Below are positions 14,946-22,621 of a DNA stretch of 64,000 nt, piece by piece. The translations under genes and the position numbers were made by a program. Source of the DNA: Lentzea terrae (GTDB lineage Bacteria; Actinomycetota; Actinomycetes; Mycobacteriales; Pseudonocardiaceae); assembly GCF_003265345.1 (NCBI RefSeq), contig NZ_QFWW01000022.1, positions 100,878-164,877 of the forward strand. Direction: 5' to 3'. The notes beneath the pieces are model-generated. The model worked only from the letters and a program-made list of their open reading frames with translations, had not been told where the DNA came from and searched no databases. Numbering within the stretch: position 1 is the stretch's first letter; the number at the start of each line of letters is the position of its first letter.

Positions 14946-16208
14946 CTAGCGCAGCTGCCGGAACCCCGCCCGCACTTCCTCGGCGAGGATGTGCGGCTGT
15001 TCCCAGGCGGCGAAGTGCCCGCCGCGCGACACGCGGTGGTAGTGGATCAGGTTCGGGTAGGCGCGTTCGGCCCAGCTGCGCGGTGCCTGGTAGACCTCCT
15101 CGGGGAACACGCTCACCGCGACCGGCAGCGTGACGCCCTTGGCGGCGATCACCGAGTACTTGCTCTCCCAGTACAGGCGGGCGGACGAGATCGCGGTGTC
15201 GGTGAGCCAGTAGAGCGACACGTTCTCGACGATGTCCTGACGGCTCAAGCTTTCCCGATGACCGTCGAAGGCCCGCGCGATCAGCGCGAGGCTCGCGAGG
15301 TTGTGGTCGATCATGAACGACGCCAGGCCGATGGGTGAGTCGGCGAACGCCCGCAAAGTCTGCGGGCGGGTGCCCATGATCCGCGCGTAGGCCTGTCCCT
15401 TGCTGTACCGGAAGAGCACGTCCTGCCACGCCTTGAGCTCGTCGCCCTCCAGTCCTGGCGGTTGCGGGCCACCGGCGCGGGCGGCGTTGTCGATGTCGAC
15501 GGGGACCGCGCCGGGCAGGTTCGTGTGGACGCCGAGCAGTCCTGGCGGCTTCCGCAGTGCCATGAGGTCGACGATCAGCGCGCCCCAGTCGCCGCCCTGG
15601 GCCACGTACCGGTCGTGGCCCAGGCGTTTCATCAGCTCGATCCACGTGCCGGCGATGCGGTCGGGGCCCCAGCCGGTCGTCGTGGGCTTGCCGGAGAAGC
15701 CGTAACCGGGCATCGACGGGATCACGAGATGGAAGGCGTCTTCGGCCTTGCCGCCGTACGCGGTCGGGTCGGTGAGCGGTCCGATGATCTTCAGCTGCTC
15801 GATGACCGAGCCGGGCCAGCCGTGCGAGACGAGCAGCGGCAGGGCGTTCTCGTGCTTCGAGCGGACGTGCAGGAAGTGGATGTCCAGGCCGTCGATCTCG
15901 GTCAGGAACTGCGGCAGCGCGTTGAGCTTGGCCTCGGTCGTGCGCCAGTCGTACTCGTGCGTCCAGTAGCGGGCGAGCTGCCGCAGCGTCCGTTGCGGCG
16001 CGCCCTGGGACAGGTCCGTGACGGTCTCGGCGTCGGGCCAGCGGGTCTGCTGGACGCGGCGGCGCAGCTCGACCAGGTCCCGTTCGGGGACGCGGACGCG
16101 GAACGGTCTGATCATGCCGCCGGCTTGCGCTGCACCCGGTTCGAGCAGCCCGAACGTGAGCGCGGCTGAGGCGGACAGAAAACTGCGGCGGGACGGCTGA
16201 TACGACAC
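14946..16208 (-). CDS. Exported epoxide hydrolase (EHN type)
   Basis: 420 aa. A twin-arginine-like leader (PSRRSFLSASAALTFGLLEPGAAQA) precedes the EHN N-terminal domain (IRPFRVRVPERDLVELRRRV) and an alpha/beta hydrolase core. That core has oxyanion HGWPGS, nucleophile Asp in AQGGDWGALI and His in GGHFAAWEQP. Such enzymes open epoxides to diols; export would place it outside the cytoplasm. Starts at GTG 16208. Divergent from the F420-reductase-like gene with an inverted repeat between them. Confidence 0.9.
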   Translation of the reverse strand: MSYQPSRRSFLSASAALTFGLLEPGAAQAGGMIRPFRVRVPERDLVELRRRVQQTRWPDAETVTDLSQGAPQRTLRQLARYWTHEYDWRTTEAKLNALPQFLTEIDGLDIHFLHVRSKHENALPLLVSHGWPGSVIEQLKIIGPLTDPTAYGGKAEDAFHLVIPSMPGYGFSGKPTTTGWGPDRIAGTWIELMKRLGHDRYVAQGGDWGALIVDLMALRKPPGLLGVHTNLPGAVPVDIDNAARAGGPQPPGLEGDELKAWQDVLFRYSKGQAYARIMGTRPQTLRAFADSPIGLASFMIDHNLASLALIARAFDGHRESLSRQDIVENVSLYWLTDTAISSARLYWESKYSVIAAKGVTLPVAVSVFPEEVYQAPRSWAERAYPNLIHYHRVSRGGHFAAWEQPHILAEEVRAGFRQLR

Positions 16209-16250
16209 GTCCTCGACCGTAGGAACGCTCTGTCACAGTTCGCGAGCGTC

Positions 16251-16277
16251 GCGTGACGGCATTGGGGTACGTCACGC
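16251..16277. promoter_or_regulatory. Inverted repeat between epoxide hydrolase and NADP-reductase-like gene
   Basis: GCGTGACG (16251-16258) and CGTCACGC (16270-16277) are perfect 8-bp arms with an 11-bp spacer in the 106-bp divergent intergenic region. A shared operator for both directions is plausible; the regulator is unknown. Confidence 0.4.
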
Positions 16278-16314
16278 CGAGGAATAAGCGGGGGATGGTC
16301 CGGTTATACCGGGC

Positions 16315-16872
16315 ATGAAGGTAGCTGTTCTGGGTGCCGGCCACGTCGGCCCGGTCATCGCGCGGCTCGCCCTGGCGGCGGGCTACCCGGTGGCCATCGC
16401 GGGTTCCGGCGACCCGGCGCGGATCGAGATGATCACGTCGTTCCTCGCGCCGGGTGCGGTGCCGCGGTCTGCCGCCGACGCCGTGGCGGACGCCGATCTG
16501 GTCGTGCTGGCGATCCCGTGGCACCGGTTCGCGACGGTCGACCCGGCGCTGTTCGCGGGCAAGGTCGTCGTCGACGCCATGAACCACTGGCCGCCCGCCG
16601 CCGAGCCGCTGGGCACGAGCGAGGAAGTCGCGCGGCGGCTGGTCGGCGCGCAGGTCGTCAAAACCCTCAACCACATCGCCTACCAGGACATGGAACCGCC
16701 GTCGGGCCGCGCCGTCGGGCTGGCCGGTGACTCCCCCGCGGCGTTGGACGTCGTGGCGGAGTTCTTGTCCCGCATCGGTTTCGAGCCGGTGCGCGTGGGT
16801 TCGCTGGCCGACGGACGGCTGCTGGAACCCGGCAGCCCGGTGTTCGGGACGTTCACGAAGGAGCTGTCATGA
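16315..16872 (+). CDS. NADPH:F420 oxidoreductase-like NAD(P)-binding protein
   Basis: 185 aa Rossmann protein: VAVLGAGHVGPVIARLALAAGY at the N-terminus, VVLAIPWHRF, then VVVDAMNHWPP and VVKTLNHIAYQDM. It matches the F420-dependent NADP reductase (NpdG-like) superfamily, which exchanges hydride between NADPH and F420. The dinucleotide loop is followed by SGDPAR, where known NADPH-specific enzymes carry Ser/Arg. Its stop overlaps the LLM start by 4 bp, so cofactor supply to that enzyme is an attractive inference. Confidence 0.82.
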   Translation: MKVAVLGAGHVGPVIARLALAAGYPVAIAGSGDPARIEMITSFLAPGAVPRSAADAVADADLVVLAIPWHRFATVDPALFAGKVVVDAMNHWPPAAEPLGTSEEVARRLVGAQVVKTLNHIAYQDMEPPSGRAVGLAGDSPAALDVVAEFLSRIGFEPVRVGSLADGRLLEPGSPVFGTFTKELS

Positions 16873-17888
16873 CCACGTTCGGACTCGACACGTTCGGCGA
16901 CGTCACCCACGACGCCGACGGCACACCGCTCTCCCACGCCCAGACCATCCGCAACGTCGTCGAGCAGGGCGTGCTCGCCGACCAGGTGGGCCTGGACTTC
17001 TTCGGCATCGGCGAGCACCACACGCCCGACATGCCGCTGTCCGCCGCCGACGTGGTGCTGGCCGCGATCGCCGCCCGCACGTCGTTCATCCACCTGGGTT
17101 CGGCCGTGACCGTGCTCAGCTCGGACGACCCGGTGCGCGTGTTCCAGCGCTTCTCCACGTTGAACGCGGTGTCGGGCGGCCGGGCGGAGGTCATCCTGGG
17201 CCGCGGGTCCAGTGTGGACTCGTTCCCGCTGTTCGGTTACGACCTCGCCGACTACGAGGACCTGTTCGAGGAGAAGACGCATCTCTTCGCGGAGCTGCTG
17301 AAGGGCGGCCCGGTCACCTGGCAGGGCAAGACCCGCGCGGCGCTGCACGAGCAGGACGTCGTGCCGTTCACCGAGCCGTTCCCGACGTGGATCGGCGTGG
17401 GCGGCAGCCCGCAGTCCGTGGTGCGCGCGGCCTCGTACGGGTTCTCGCTGATGCTGGCGATCATCGGCGGCCACCCCGGCCGCTTCGCGCCGTTCTCCGA
17501 GCTCTACCGGCACGCGCTGGAGAAGTTCGGCCGTGCGCCGCTGCCGATCGGGATCCACTCCCCCGGTCACGTGGCGCCCACGGACGCGCAGGCGCGGGAG
17601 GAGTTCTGGCCGCACTACCTGGACGTGATCTCGCGGTTGGGGCGGACGCGCGGGTTCTCGACGCCCACCCCGGAGTCCTACGCGCACGAGGTGGGGCCGC
17701 ACGGCGCGTTGTTCGTGGGGTCGCCGGACACCGTGGCTTCGAAGATGGCGCGGACGATGAAGACGTTGGGCGCCAGCCGGTTCGACCTCAAGTACGGGAT
17801 CGGCGGGTTGTCGCACGGCTCGTTGATGCGGACGATCGAGCTCTACGGAACCGAGGTGGTGCCTCGGGTCCGCGAGCTGCTCAGCTGA
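16869..17888 (+). CDS. LLM-class (luciferase-like) flavin or F420 oxidoreductase
   Basis: 339 aa TIM-barrel of the bacterial luciferase superfamily: GLDFFGIGEHHTPDMPLSAA, AIAARTSFIHLGSAVTVL, ERFSTLNAVSGGR-type segment (RFSTLNAVSGGRAEVILGRGSS read with a break) and PTWIGVGGSPQSVVRAA. These are flavin/F420-binding landmarks. Directly overlapped by the upstream reductase-like gene (ATGA), supporting a two-component reductase/monooxygenase or F420 pair. The substrate is unknown. Confidence 0.9.
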   Translation: MTTFGLDTFGDVTHDADGTPLSHAQTIRNVVEQGVLADQVGLDFFGIGEHHTPDMPLSAADVVLAAIAARTSFIHLGSAVTVLSSDDPVRVFQRFSTLNAVSGGRAEVILGRGSSVDSFPLFGYDLADYEDLFEEKTHLFAELLKGGPVTWQGKTRAALHEQDVVPFTEPFPTWIGVGGSPQSVVRAASYGFSLMLAIIGGHPGRFAPFSELYRHALEKFGRAPLPIGIHSPGHVAPTDAQAREEFWPHYLDVISRLGRTRGFSTPTPESYAHEVGPHGALFVGSPDTVASKMARTMKTLGASRFDLKYGIGGLSHGSLMRTIELYGTEVVPRVRELLS

Positions 17889-18030
17889 TCAACCGCTCCA
17901 TCTCCGCTCGACTGATCGGCAGGTACCGGCTGTAGGACGCCTTGGCTGGTCCGGGCCTGTCCGTTCCCAGCCGAGGGCAGGCCCGGAGAACTTCTCCTCG
18001 ATCCCCTCCTTGCCCCGGTTCACCAGCTGG

Positions 18031-18156
18031 GCGCGGAAGAGGTCGAGGTCTGGCGATCGTCCGAAGCTCGCCGAGGCCCACGGCGGGACCGTCGGTGTGA
18101 TCAGCGCGACAGGCCGGGGAACCACGTTCACCGTGCGGTTGCCGGAACTCCCGTGA
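18031..18156 (+). pseudogene. C-terminal remnant of a histidine kinase (HATPase)
   Basis: The last 28 codons before TGA 18154-18156 read LAEAHGGTVGVISATGRG followed by TTFTVRLPELP, the standard end of a HATPase_c domain. The expected preceding GLAIVRK motif is present one frame away, with a missing base near 18062 (GTCCG-AAG for GTCCGAAAG). No H-box or N-box lies upstream before the LLM gene. The stretch 17889-18150 is therefore decayed DNA rather than a gene. Confidence 0.6.
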
Positions 18157-18188
18157 TACCTCCTGCGTTAGTCCGCTGGGAGGAACCG

Positions 18189-18983
18189 GTGATTATTCCG
18201 ATGCCGTCGAGCGCGCCCCGTCGCACGGGTGCGTTCGCGTTGACCGAGGACGTCGCGGTCCGGGTGACCGGACAGGCGCGCACGGCGGCGGCGTTGCTGC
18301 GCGAGCACATCTTCCGGCAGACCGGCTACCTGCTCGCCGAGTCGGCGGACGGCATGCTGATGGTGTCGCACGACCCGGCCATGCGCGGGCTCGGCCCGGA
18401 AGGCTATGCGCTGCTGGTCAGCAACACGGCGGTGATGCTGCGCGCCAGCACCCAGGCCGGTCTGCGGCACGGCGTGCAGTCGTTCCGGCAGCTGATGACC
18501 GCGGACAACGCGGTGCGCGCGGCCGACCTGCGGGACTCCCCCGCGTTCTCCTGGCGTGGCGTGACGAGCGCGCTGCTGCCGCCCGCCGAGATGCGCAAGG
18601 CCATCGACAAGATGGCCGCCTACAAGCTCAACGTCATGCACGTCTTCCCCGAGGGCGACCCGGACGCGCTGCGTGACCTCGTCGAGTACGGTCGCGACAA
18701 CGGCATCACGGTCGTGCCGGAGATCAGCCCGGCGACGCTCGACCTGCTGGAGCTGTTCCCGAGCCGGTGGGTGCACATCGGCAGCGCCAAGCTGACCGCC
18801 AAGCTCGCCGGGGTGCTGGAGCGGCACGGCCGGCTGCCGGTGCGGTGGCACGACGGCAGTTCGGCGGCGGACGTGCTGGGCCCGCACGGCCAGCTGACCG
18901 AGGGCGACCCCGGCCTGCGTGCCGTCGCGACGGCGGGCTGGGTCGGCGGCCGGTTCACCACGCCCGCGGTCGTGCGGGCCTGA
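18189..18983 (+). CDS. Truncated, catalytically incomplete GH20-like (beta-N-acetylhexosaminidase) protein
   Basis: About 264 aa against 500 or more for active GH20 enzymes. The N-terminal GH20b domain is recognisable (AAALLREHIFRQTGYLLAES ... TQAGLRHGVQSFRQLM), followed by the start of the barrel (DSPAFSWRGV, MAAYKLNVMHVFPE, YGRDNGITVVPEIS). Where the catalytic HIGGDE should occur the protein reads WVHIGSAKL, so both acidic catalytic residues are gone. The remaining barrel is much shortened. GTG 18189 has GGGAGGAACC just upstream. It may be a chitin/amino-sugar-binding remnant or a decaying gene. Confidence 0.7.
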   Translation: MIIPMPSSAPRRTGAFALTEDVAVRVTGQARTAAALLREHIFRQTGYLLAESADGMLMVSHDPAMRGLGPEGYALLVSNTAVMLRASTQAGLRHGVQSFRQLMTADNAVRAADLRDSPAFSWRGVTSALLPPAEMRKAIDKMAAYKLNVMHVFPEGDPDALRDLVEYGRDNGITVVPEISPATLDLLELFPSRWVHIGSAKLTAKLAGVLERHGRLPVRWHDGSSAADVLGPHGQLTEGDPGLRAVATAGWVGGRFTTPAVVRA

Positions 18984-19210
18984 GGGTTTTCACACCTCTC
19001 GCGCTGTCCCAGGTCATGCGGTGCGCGTGTTTAACATGTTTATCGGTTGAATTCCCGGGACTCCGCTCGTGCACAGGTTCGCAATTGGCCGCAGGTGCGC
19101 ACTGAGCAGTGCGTATCACGTATGTGAATTCTGCCGTTCCCTGTCCATTGACTGTTTCACCACCTCGATGACCTGGTCGGATGCCGTGGCAGCGTGCCAT
19201 TCTTCGGTGC

Positions 19211-19864
19211 GTGCGGCTACTGCTCGTGGAGGACGACAGAGAGCTGGTGGAGTTGCTCTCCACCGTGCTGCGGGGTGAGGGACATGTCGTGGATGTCGCT
19301 TTCGACGGGCACCGCGGATTGCATCTCGCGCTCACTCGGCCATACGACGTAGTGGTAATAGACCGCGGACTGCCGGTGCTCGACGGACTCGACCTGCTGG
19401 CGCGGCTGCGCTCCCGTGCGGTGCGCACGCAGGCGTTGGTGCTGACGGCGATGGGGTCCGTGCGCGACCGGATCGACGGCCTCGACGCCGGTGCGGACGA
19501 CTACCTGGCGAAACCGTTCGACCTGGGCGAGCTGCGCGCCCGGCTGCGAGCGCTGGGCCGGCGCGCGGCCGAGTTGACCGCGGCGCTGCGGATCGGGGCC
19601 GGTCGCCTGGAGCTGGAGCAACACCGGGTCGTGCTGCCCGACGGTGAACGGGTGCCGCTGACGGCTCGCGAGTTCGCGCTGCTGCGGGTGCTCGCGACCC
19701 ATCCGGAGACGGTGCACACGCGGTCCTCGCTGCGGCGGACGGTGTTCCACGACGCGCCGTCGCCGTCCATTGTGGACACGTACGTGCATTACCTGCGGTC
19801 GAAGGTCGGGCGTTCCGTGGTGCACACGGTGCAGGGGGTCGGCTACCGGTTGGGGGCCTTGTGA
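19211..19864 (+). CDS. OmpR-family response regulator
   Basis: 217 aa. Receiver domain with acidic pocket VEDD, phospho-acceptor Asp51 in VVVIDRGLPVLDG, LTA and KPFDLGELRAR. A winged-helix output domain follows (GERVPLTAREFALLRVLATHPETVHTRSSLRRTVF ... VDTYVHYLRSKVG). GTG 19211 was chosen because it begins VRLLLVEDD. The gene overlaps the partner kinase by 4 bp. The 227 bp upstream is relatively AT-rich and probably carries the promoter; no box was certain. Confidence 0.93.
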   Translation: MRLLLVEDDRELVELLSTVLRGEGHVVDVAFDGHRGLHLALTRPYDVVVIDRGLPVLDGLDLLARLRSRAVRTQALVLTAMGSVRDRIDGLDAGADDYLAKPFDLGELRARLRALGRRAAELTAALRIGAGRLELEQHRVVLPDGERVPLTAREFALLRVLATHPETVHTRSSLRRTVFHDAPSPSIVDTYVHYLRSKVGRSVVHTVQGVGYRLGAL

Positions 19865-21108
19865 GAGCTTCGTGGGGTGACGTGGAACGCGCGGTGGTCC
19901 GGCGGGCGCGGCTGCGGGTGAGCGTGCTGGTGGGCCTGGCGATCACCGTGATGGTGACGTTCGTCGGCGCGATCGCGTACGTCGTCATGGTGCACGCGCA
20001 GGAAACGCAGGTGACGCGCGAGCTGCAGTACAACGCCCGGTTCGGCGTGCCGGGCATCGCGCCCAAGTGCGCGTGGGTGTTCGTGCTGGAGGACGGCGTG
20101 GTCGATCTCGGCCCGCTGGAGGTACCCGGTGGTTTCCCACTGCGGCCTGACCTGGACGCGGTCTCCTCGTCCGGTGCTCCGATCTCCCGCGATGTCACCG
20201 CCAACGGCACCGAGTACATGGTGCTCACCGCGCGCGGTGCCAACGACACGGTCGTGCAGTCGGTGTTCGACATGCGATACCTGCTGGCCGACCGGCGGCA
20301 TCTGTTGCAGGCCCTGGGAGTCGCGTTGGTGGCCGGGTTGCTCGTGGCGGCGCTGATCGGGCTGATGGTCGGCCGTCGGACGGTCGGGCCGCTGGCGGAG
20401 GCGCTGGCGCGGCAACGCCGGTTCGTCACCGATGCGAGCCACGAGCTGCGCACGCCGATCGCGCGGGCCCATCTGCGGGCGCAGTTGCTGTCGGCCGCCG
20501 CGGATCTGCCCGACAGCCGCCGCGACGACCTCGACGCGCTGACCCGGTCCATTCGCGGGCTGGCGGACGTGGTGGACGACTTGCTGCTGTCGGCGCAGCT
20601 GAGCCGGGAGCCGGGTGGGCAGCCGGTGGATGTTCTGGCGGTGACGACGTCGGCGGTGGCTGGTGAGAGCGAGCGGGCCGCGGAACGGCGGATCGCGCTG
20701 GATCTCGAGTCCGCCGGCGGGCCGCTGGTGGTCGCCGGGGTGGAGACGGCGTTGCGGCGGGCGGTGGACGAGCTGCTGGCCAACGCGGTGCGGCACACGC
20801 CGGAGGGTGGGCGGATCTCGGTTCGGGTCGGGTCGGTGGCCGGGCACGTCGAGGTGGTGGTGGCGGACACCGGGGACGGGTTCGAGGCGGTGGAGGCGTC
20901 GCGGTTGTTCGACCGGTTCCGGCACGGGGACGGGGAGAAGCGGTTCGGGCTGGGGCTCGCGTTGGTGCGGGAGATCGTGACCGGGCACGGTGGGACGGTG
21001 GAGGCCGTCGGGCATCCGGGGCGGGGTGCGCGGTTCACGTTGCGGCTGCCGGTCGCGGGGCAGGCTGCGCAGCCGTTGCGGGAGAGGATCACGTCGGCTT
21101 GTTCGTGA
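19861..21108 (+). CDS. Sensor histidine kinase, partner of the OmpR regulator
   Basis: 415 aa. TM1 lies at about residues 20-44, a ~100-aa extracellular sensor follows, and TM2 at 150-170. H-box DASHELRTPIARAHLRA (His194) is followed by N-box ELLANAVRHTP, G1 VVVADTGDGFE, F-box LFDRFRHGDG and G2 FGLGLALVREIVTGHGG. It is an intact kinase of the short HAMP-less type. Starts at GTG 19861 inside the regulator stop. The sensor has no recognised ligand domain. The 3' end overlaps the convergent ammonia-lyase by 20 bp. Confidence 0.93.
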   Translation: MRASWGDVERAVVRRARLRVSVLVGLAITVMVTFVGAIAYVVMVHAQETQVTRELQYNARFGVPGIAPKCAWVFVLEDGVVDLGPLEVPGGFPLRPDLDAVSSSGAPISRDVTANGTEYMVLTARGANDTVVQSVFDMRYLLADRRHLLQALGVALVAGLLVAALIGLMVGRRTVGPLAEALARQRRFVTDASHELRTPIARAHLRAQLLSAAADLPDSRRDDLDALTRSIRGLADVVDDLLLSAQLSREPGGQPVDVLAVTTSAVAGESERAAERRIALDLESAGGPLVVAGVETALRRAVDELLANAVRHTPEGGRISVRVGSVAGHVEVVVADTGDGFEAVEASRLFDRFRHGDGEKRFGLGLALVREIVTGHGGTVEAVGHPGRGARFTLRLPVAGQAAQPLRERITSACS

Positions 21109-22558
21109 CGACGTCCGCCGCCAGCCGGACCTCGGTTTCGAGCGGCCGGTCCGGGTCCACCGGCTCGATGACCTCCGCGAGCGCGTCCACCAATGCCGCG
21201 CACCGAGGCGCCGTCGGCCTCCTCCCGCCCACGTGCACTGCCTGCCGCAGCCCCAACGCGAGCGAACCGACCAGCAGTCGCAACAACTCGGCGAGGCCGT
21301 AGGCGCGCAGGGCGGCTTGCGTCCCGAACGGCACGACGTCTTGGTTGCGCAGGTTGGTGGACAGGCTCTGCGTGCTGGCGGGCAGCACGTTGCGGCGGAT
21401 TTCGGCGACGAACGCGGTGGTCGCCAGCTGCACGCCCTGCAGGCCGTGCTGCTGACCGGGTCCGGCGGCGAGCATCGGTGGCAGGCCGGTGTTGCGGGAC
21501 GGGTCCACCAGCAGGTCCAGCTGCCGTTCGGCGAGGTTGCCGAGCGACGCGGTGACCGTGGCGAGCATGTCGGCGGCGAACGCGGCGGGCTGGCCGAAGA
21601 AGTTGCCGCCGTGCGCCACCAGGTCGTCGTCGGGGAAGAACAGCGGGTTGTCGCTGACGCCGGCCAGGTCCGCGGCGATCACGCCGTCCACGTAGCGCAA
21701 CGCGTCCTCGGCCGCGCCCAGCAACTGGGGTGAGCAGCGGATGCTGTACGGCTCCTGCAAAGCGCGTTCGCCGCTGGGCCCGGTGCCTGCCAGCAACTCA
21801 CGCATCCGCGCGGCAACGGAGGTGGTGCCGGCGTGGCCGAACGCCGTGATCAGCCGGGGGTCGAGGAAGCCGGGGTCGGCGCCGAGGATGTCCACGAGCA
21901 GACAGGTCAGGTCGGCGATGGCGCGGTGCGAGGCGCGTACTGACGAGAGGGCGAGGGCTGCGGCGGCGGTGGTGAGCGATGTGCCGTTGACGAGGGCGAG
22001 CGCGTCGCGGCCATCCAGGTCGAGCGGCGTCAACCCGGCCTGAAGCAAAGCGTCGGTAGCGGGCATCCGGACGCCGTCGAGGTAGGCGTTTCCGCGGCCG
22101 CGCAGGGCTTGTGCCGCGGCGGCGAGTGGGATCAGGTCTCCGCTCGCCCCAACGGATCCGTAGCGCGGGACGGCCGGGACGAAGGTGGTCGCGAACATCG
22201 CCGCGAGTCCCTCCACGACGTGCGCGGAGACGCCGGAGAGGCCCTGCGCGAGCGACCACGTTCGCACGAGCAGGGCGGCTCGGGTGATGTCCAGGGGCAG
22301 GTCGGGGCCTTGGCCCGCGCCGAGGTGTGCGAGGGTGTTGTCGCACTGGTCAGCCTCGGTGGACCGGCCCGCGAAGCCCACCAGTGCACCGAATCCGGTC
22401 TTGGCGCCGTACACCGGGCGTTCGTCGTCGGCGAGCACCTTGCGCAGGTACTCGCGGCCTCGCTGCACCCGGTCCAGCACAGCGGGTGGGACCAGCACGG
22501 GCAACGGCGAAGCGGCCTGCAGCAGGTGCGCGGTGGTCAAGGGTGAACCGAGATCCAT
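21089..22558 (-). CDS. MIO-dependent aromatic amino acid ammonia-lyase or aminomutase (tyrosine-type)
   Basis: 489 aa. The Ala-Ser-Gly triad that cyclises to MIO is at 138-140 (YGSVGASGDLIPLA). Catalytic Tyr50 lies in YGAKTGFG, and GHAGTTSVAAR and EPYSIRCSPQ follow as in HAL/PAL enzymes. At the substrate-selectivity position it reads NTLAHLGAG, i.e. His78-Leu79, the HL pair of tyrosine ammonia-lyases rather than the SH of histidine ammonia-lyase. It should thus convert tyrosine to p-coumarate, or to beta-tyrosine if it is a mutase. It is divergent from the flavoprotein/ligase/P450 operon, not near hut genes, supporting a specialised-metabolism role. Confidence 0.85.
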   Translation of the reverse strand: MDLGSPLTTAHLLQAASPLPVLVPPAVLDRVQRGREYLRKVLADDERPVYGAKTGFGALVGFAGRSTEADQCDNTLAHLGAGQGPDLPLDITRAALLVRTWSLAQGLSGVSAHVVEGLAAMFATTFVPAVPRYGSVGASGDLIPLAAAAQALRGRGNAYLDGVRMPATDALLQAGLTPLDLDGRDALALVNGTSLTTAAAALALSSVRASHRAIADLTCLLVDILGADPGFLDPRLITAFGHAGTTSVAARMRELLAGTGPSGERALQEPYSIRCSPQLLGAAEDALRYVDGVIAADLAGVSDNPLFFPDDDLVAHGGNFFGQPAAFAADMLATVTASLGNLAERQLDLLVDPSRNTGLPPMLAAGPGQQHGLQGVQLATTAFVAEIRRNVLPASTQSLSTNLRNQDVVPFGTQAALRAYGLAELLRLLVGSLALGLRQAVHVGGRRPTAPRCAALVDALAEVIEPVDPDRPLETEVRLAADVVTNKPT

Positions 22559-22578
22559 CGCACGGACGGTAGGCAGCT

Positions 22579-22600
22579 GATCTCAGAGAACTCTGAGATC
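22579..22600. promoter_or_regulatory. Perfect inverted repeat between ammonia-lyase and flavoprotein operon
   Basis: GATCTCAGAG, a 2-bp AA spacer, then CTCTGAGATC: 10-bp perfect arms. It sits exactly between two divergent start codons only 63 bp apart, about 21 bp from each. This is the expected place for one regulator to control both arms of the cluster. No regulator gene lies within the cluster. Confidence 0.6.
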
Positions 22601-22621
22601 GCGTGGGTAGCTTCCCCGTGC

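Noticed and set aside
17881..18131. Two short minus-strand frames after the LLM gene
   Set aside because: Fragments with no family signal; the plus strand shows a recognisable kinase remnant, so the region is treated as decayed DNA.
19332..21203. Long Ser/Arg-rich minus-strand frame over the OmpR/kinase pair
   Set aside because: Low-complexity antisense of clearly real two-component genes.
21089..22558. Histidine ammonia-lyase (hutH) annotation
   Set aside because: The selectivity position is His-Leu rather than Ser-His and no hut genes are nearby; tyrosine-type lyase or aminomutase is preferred.
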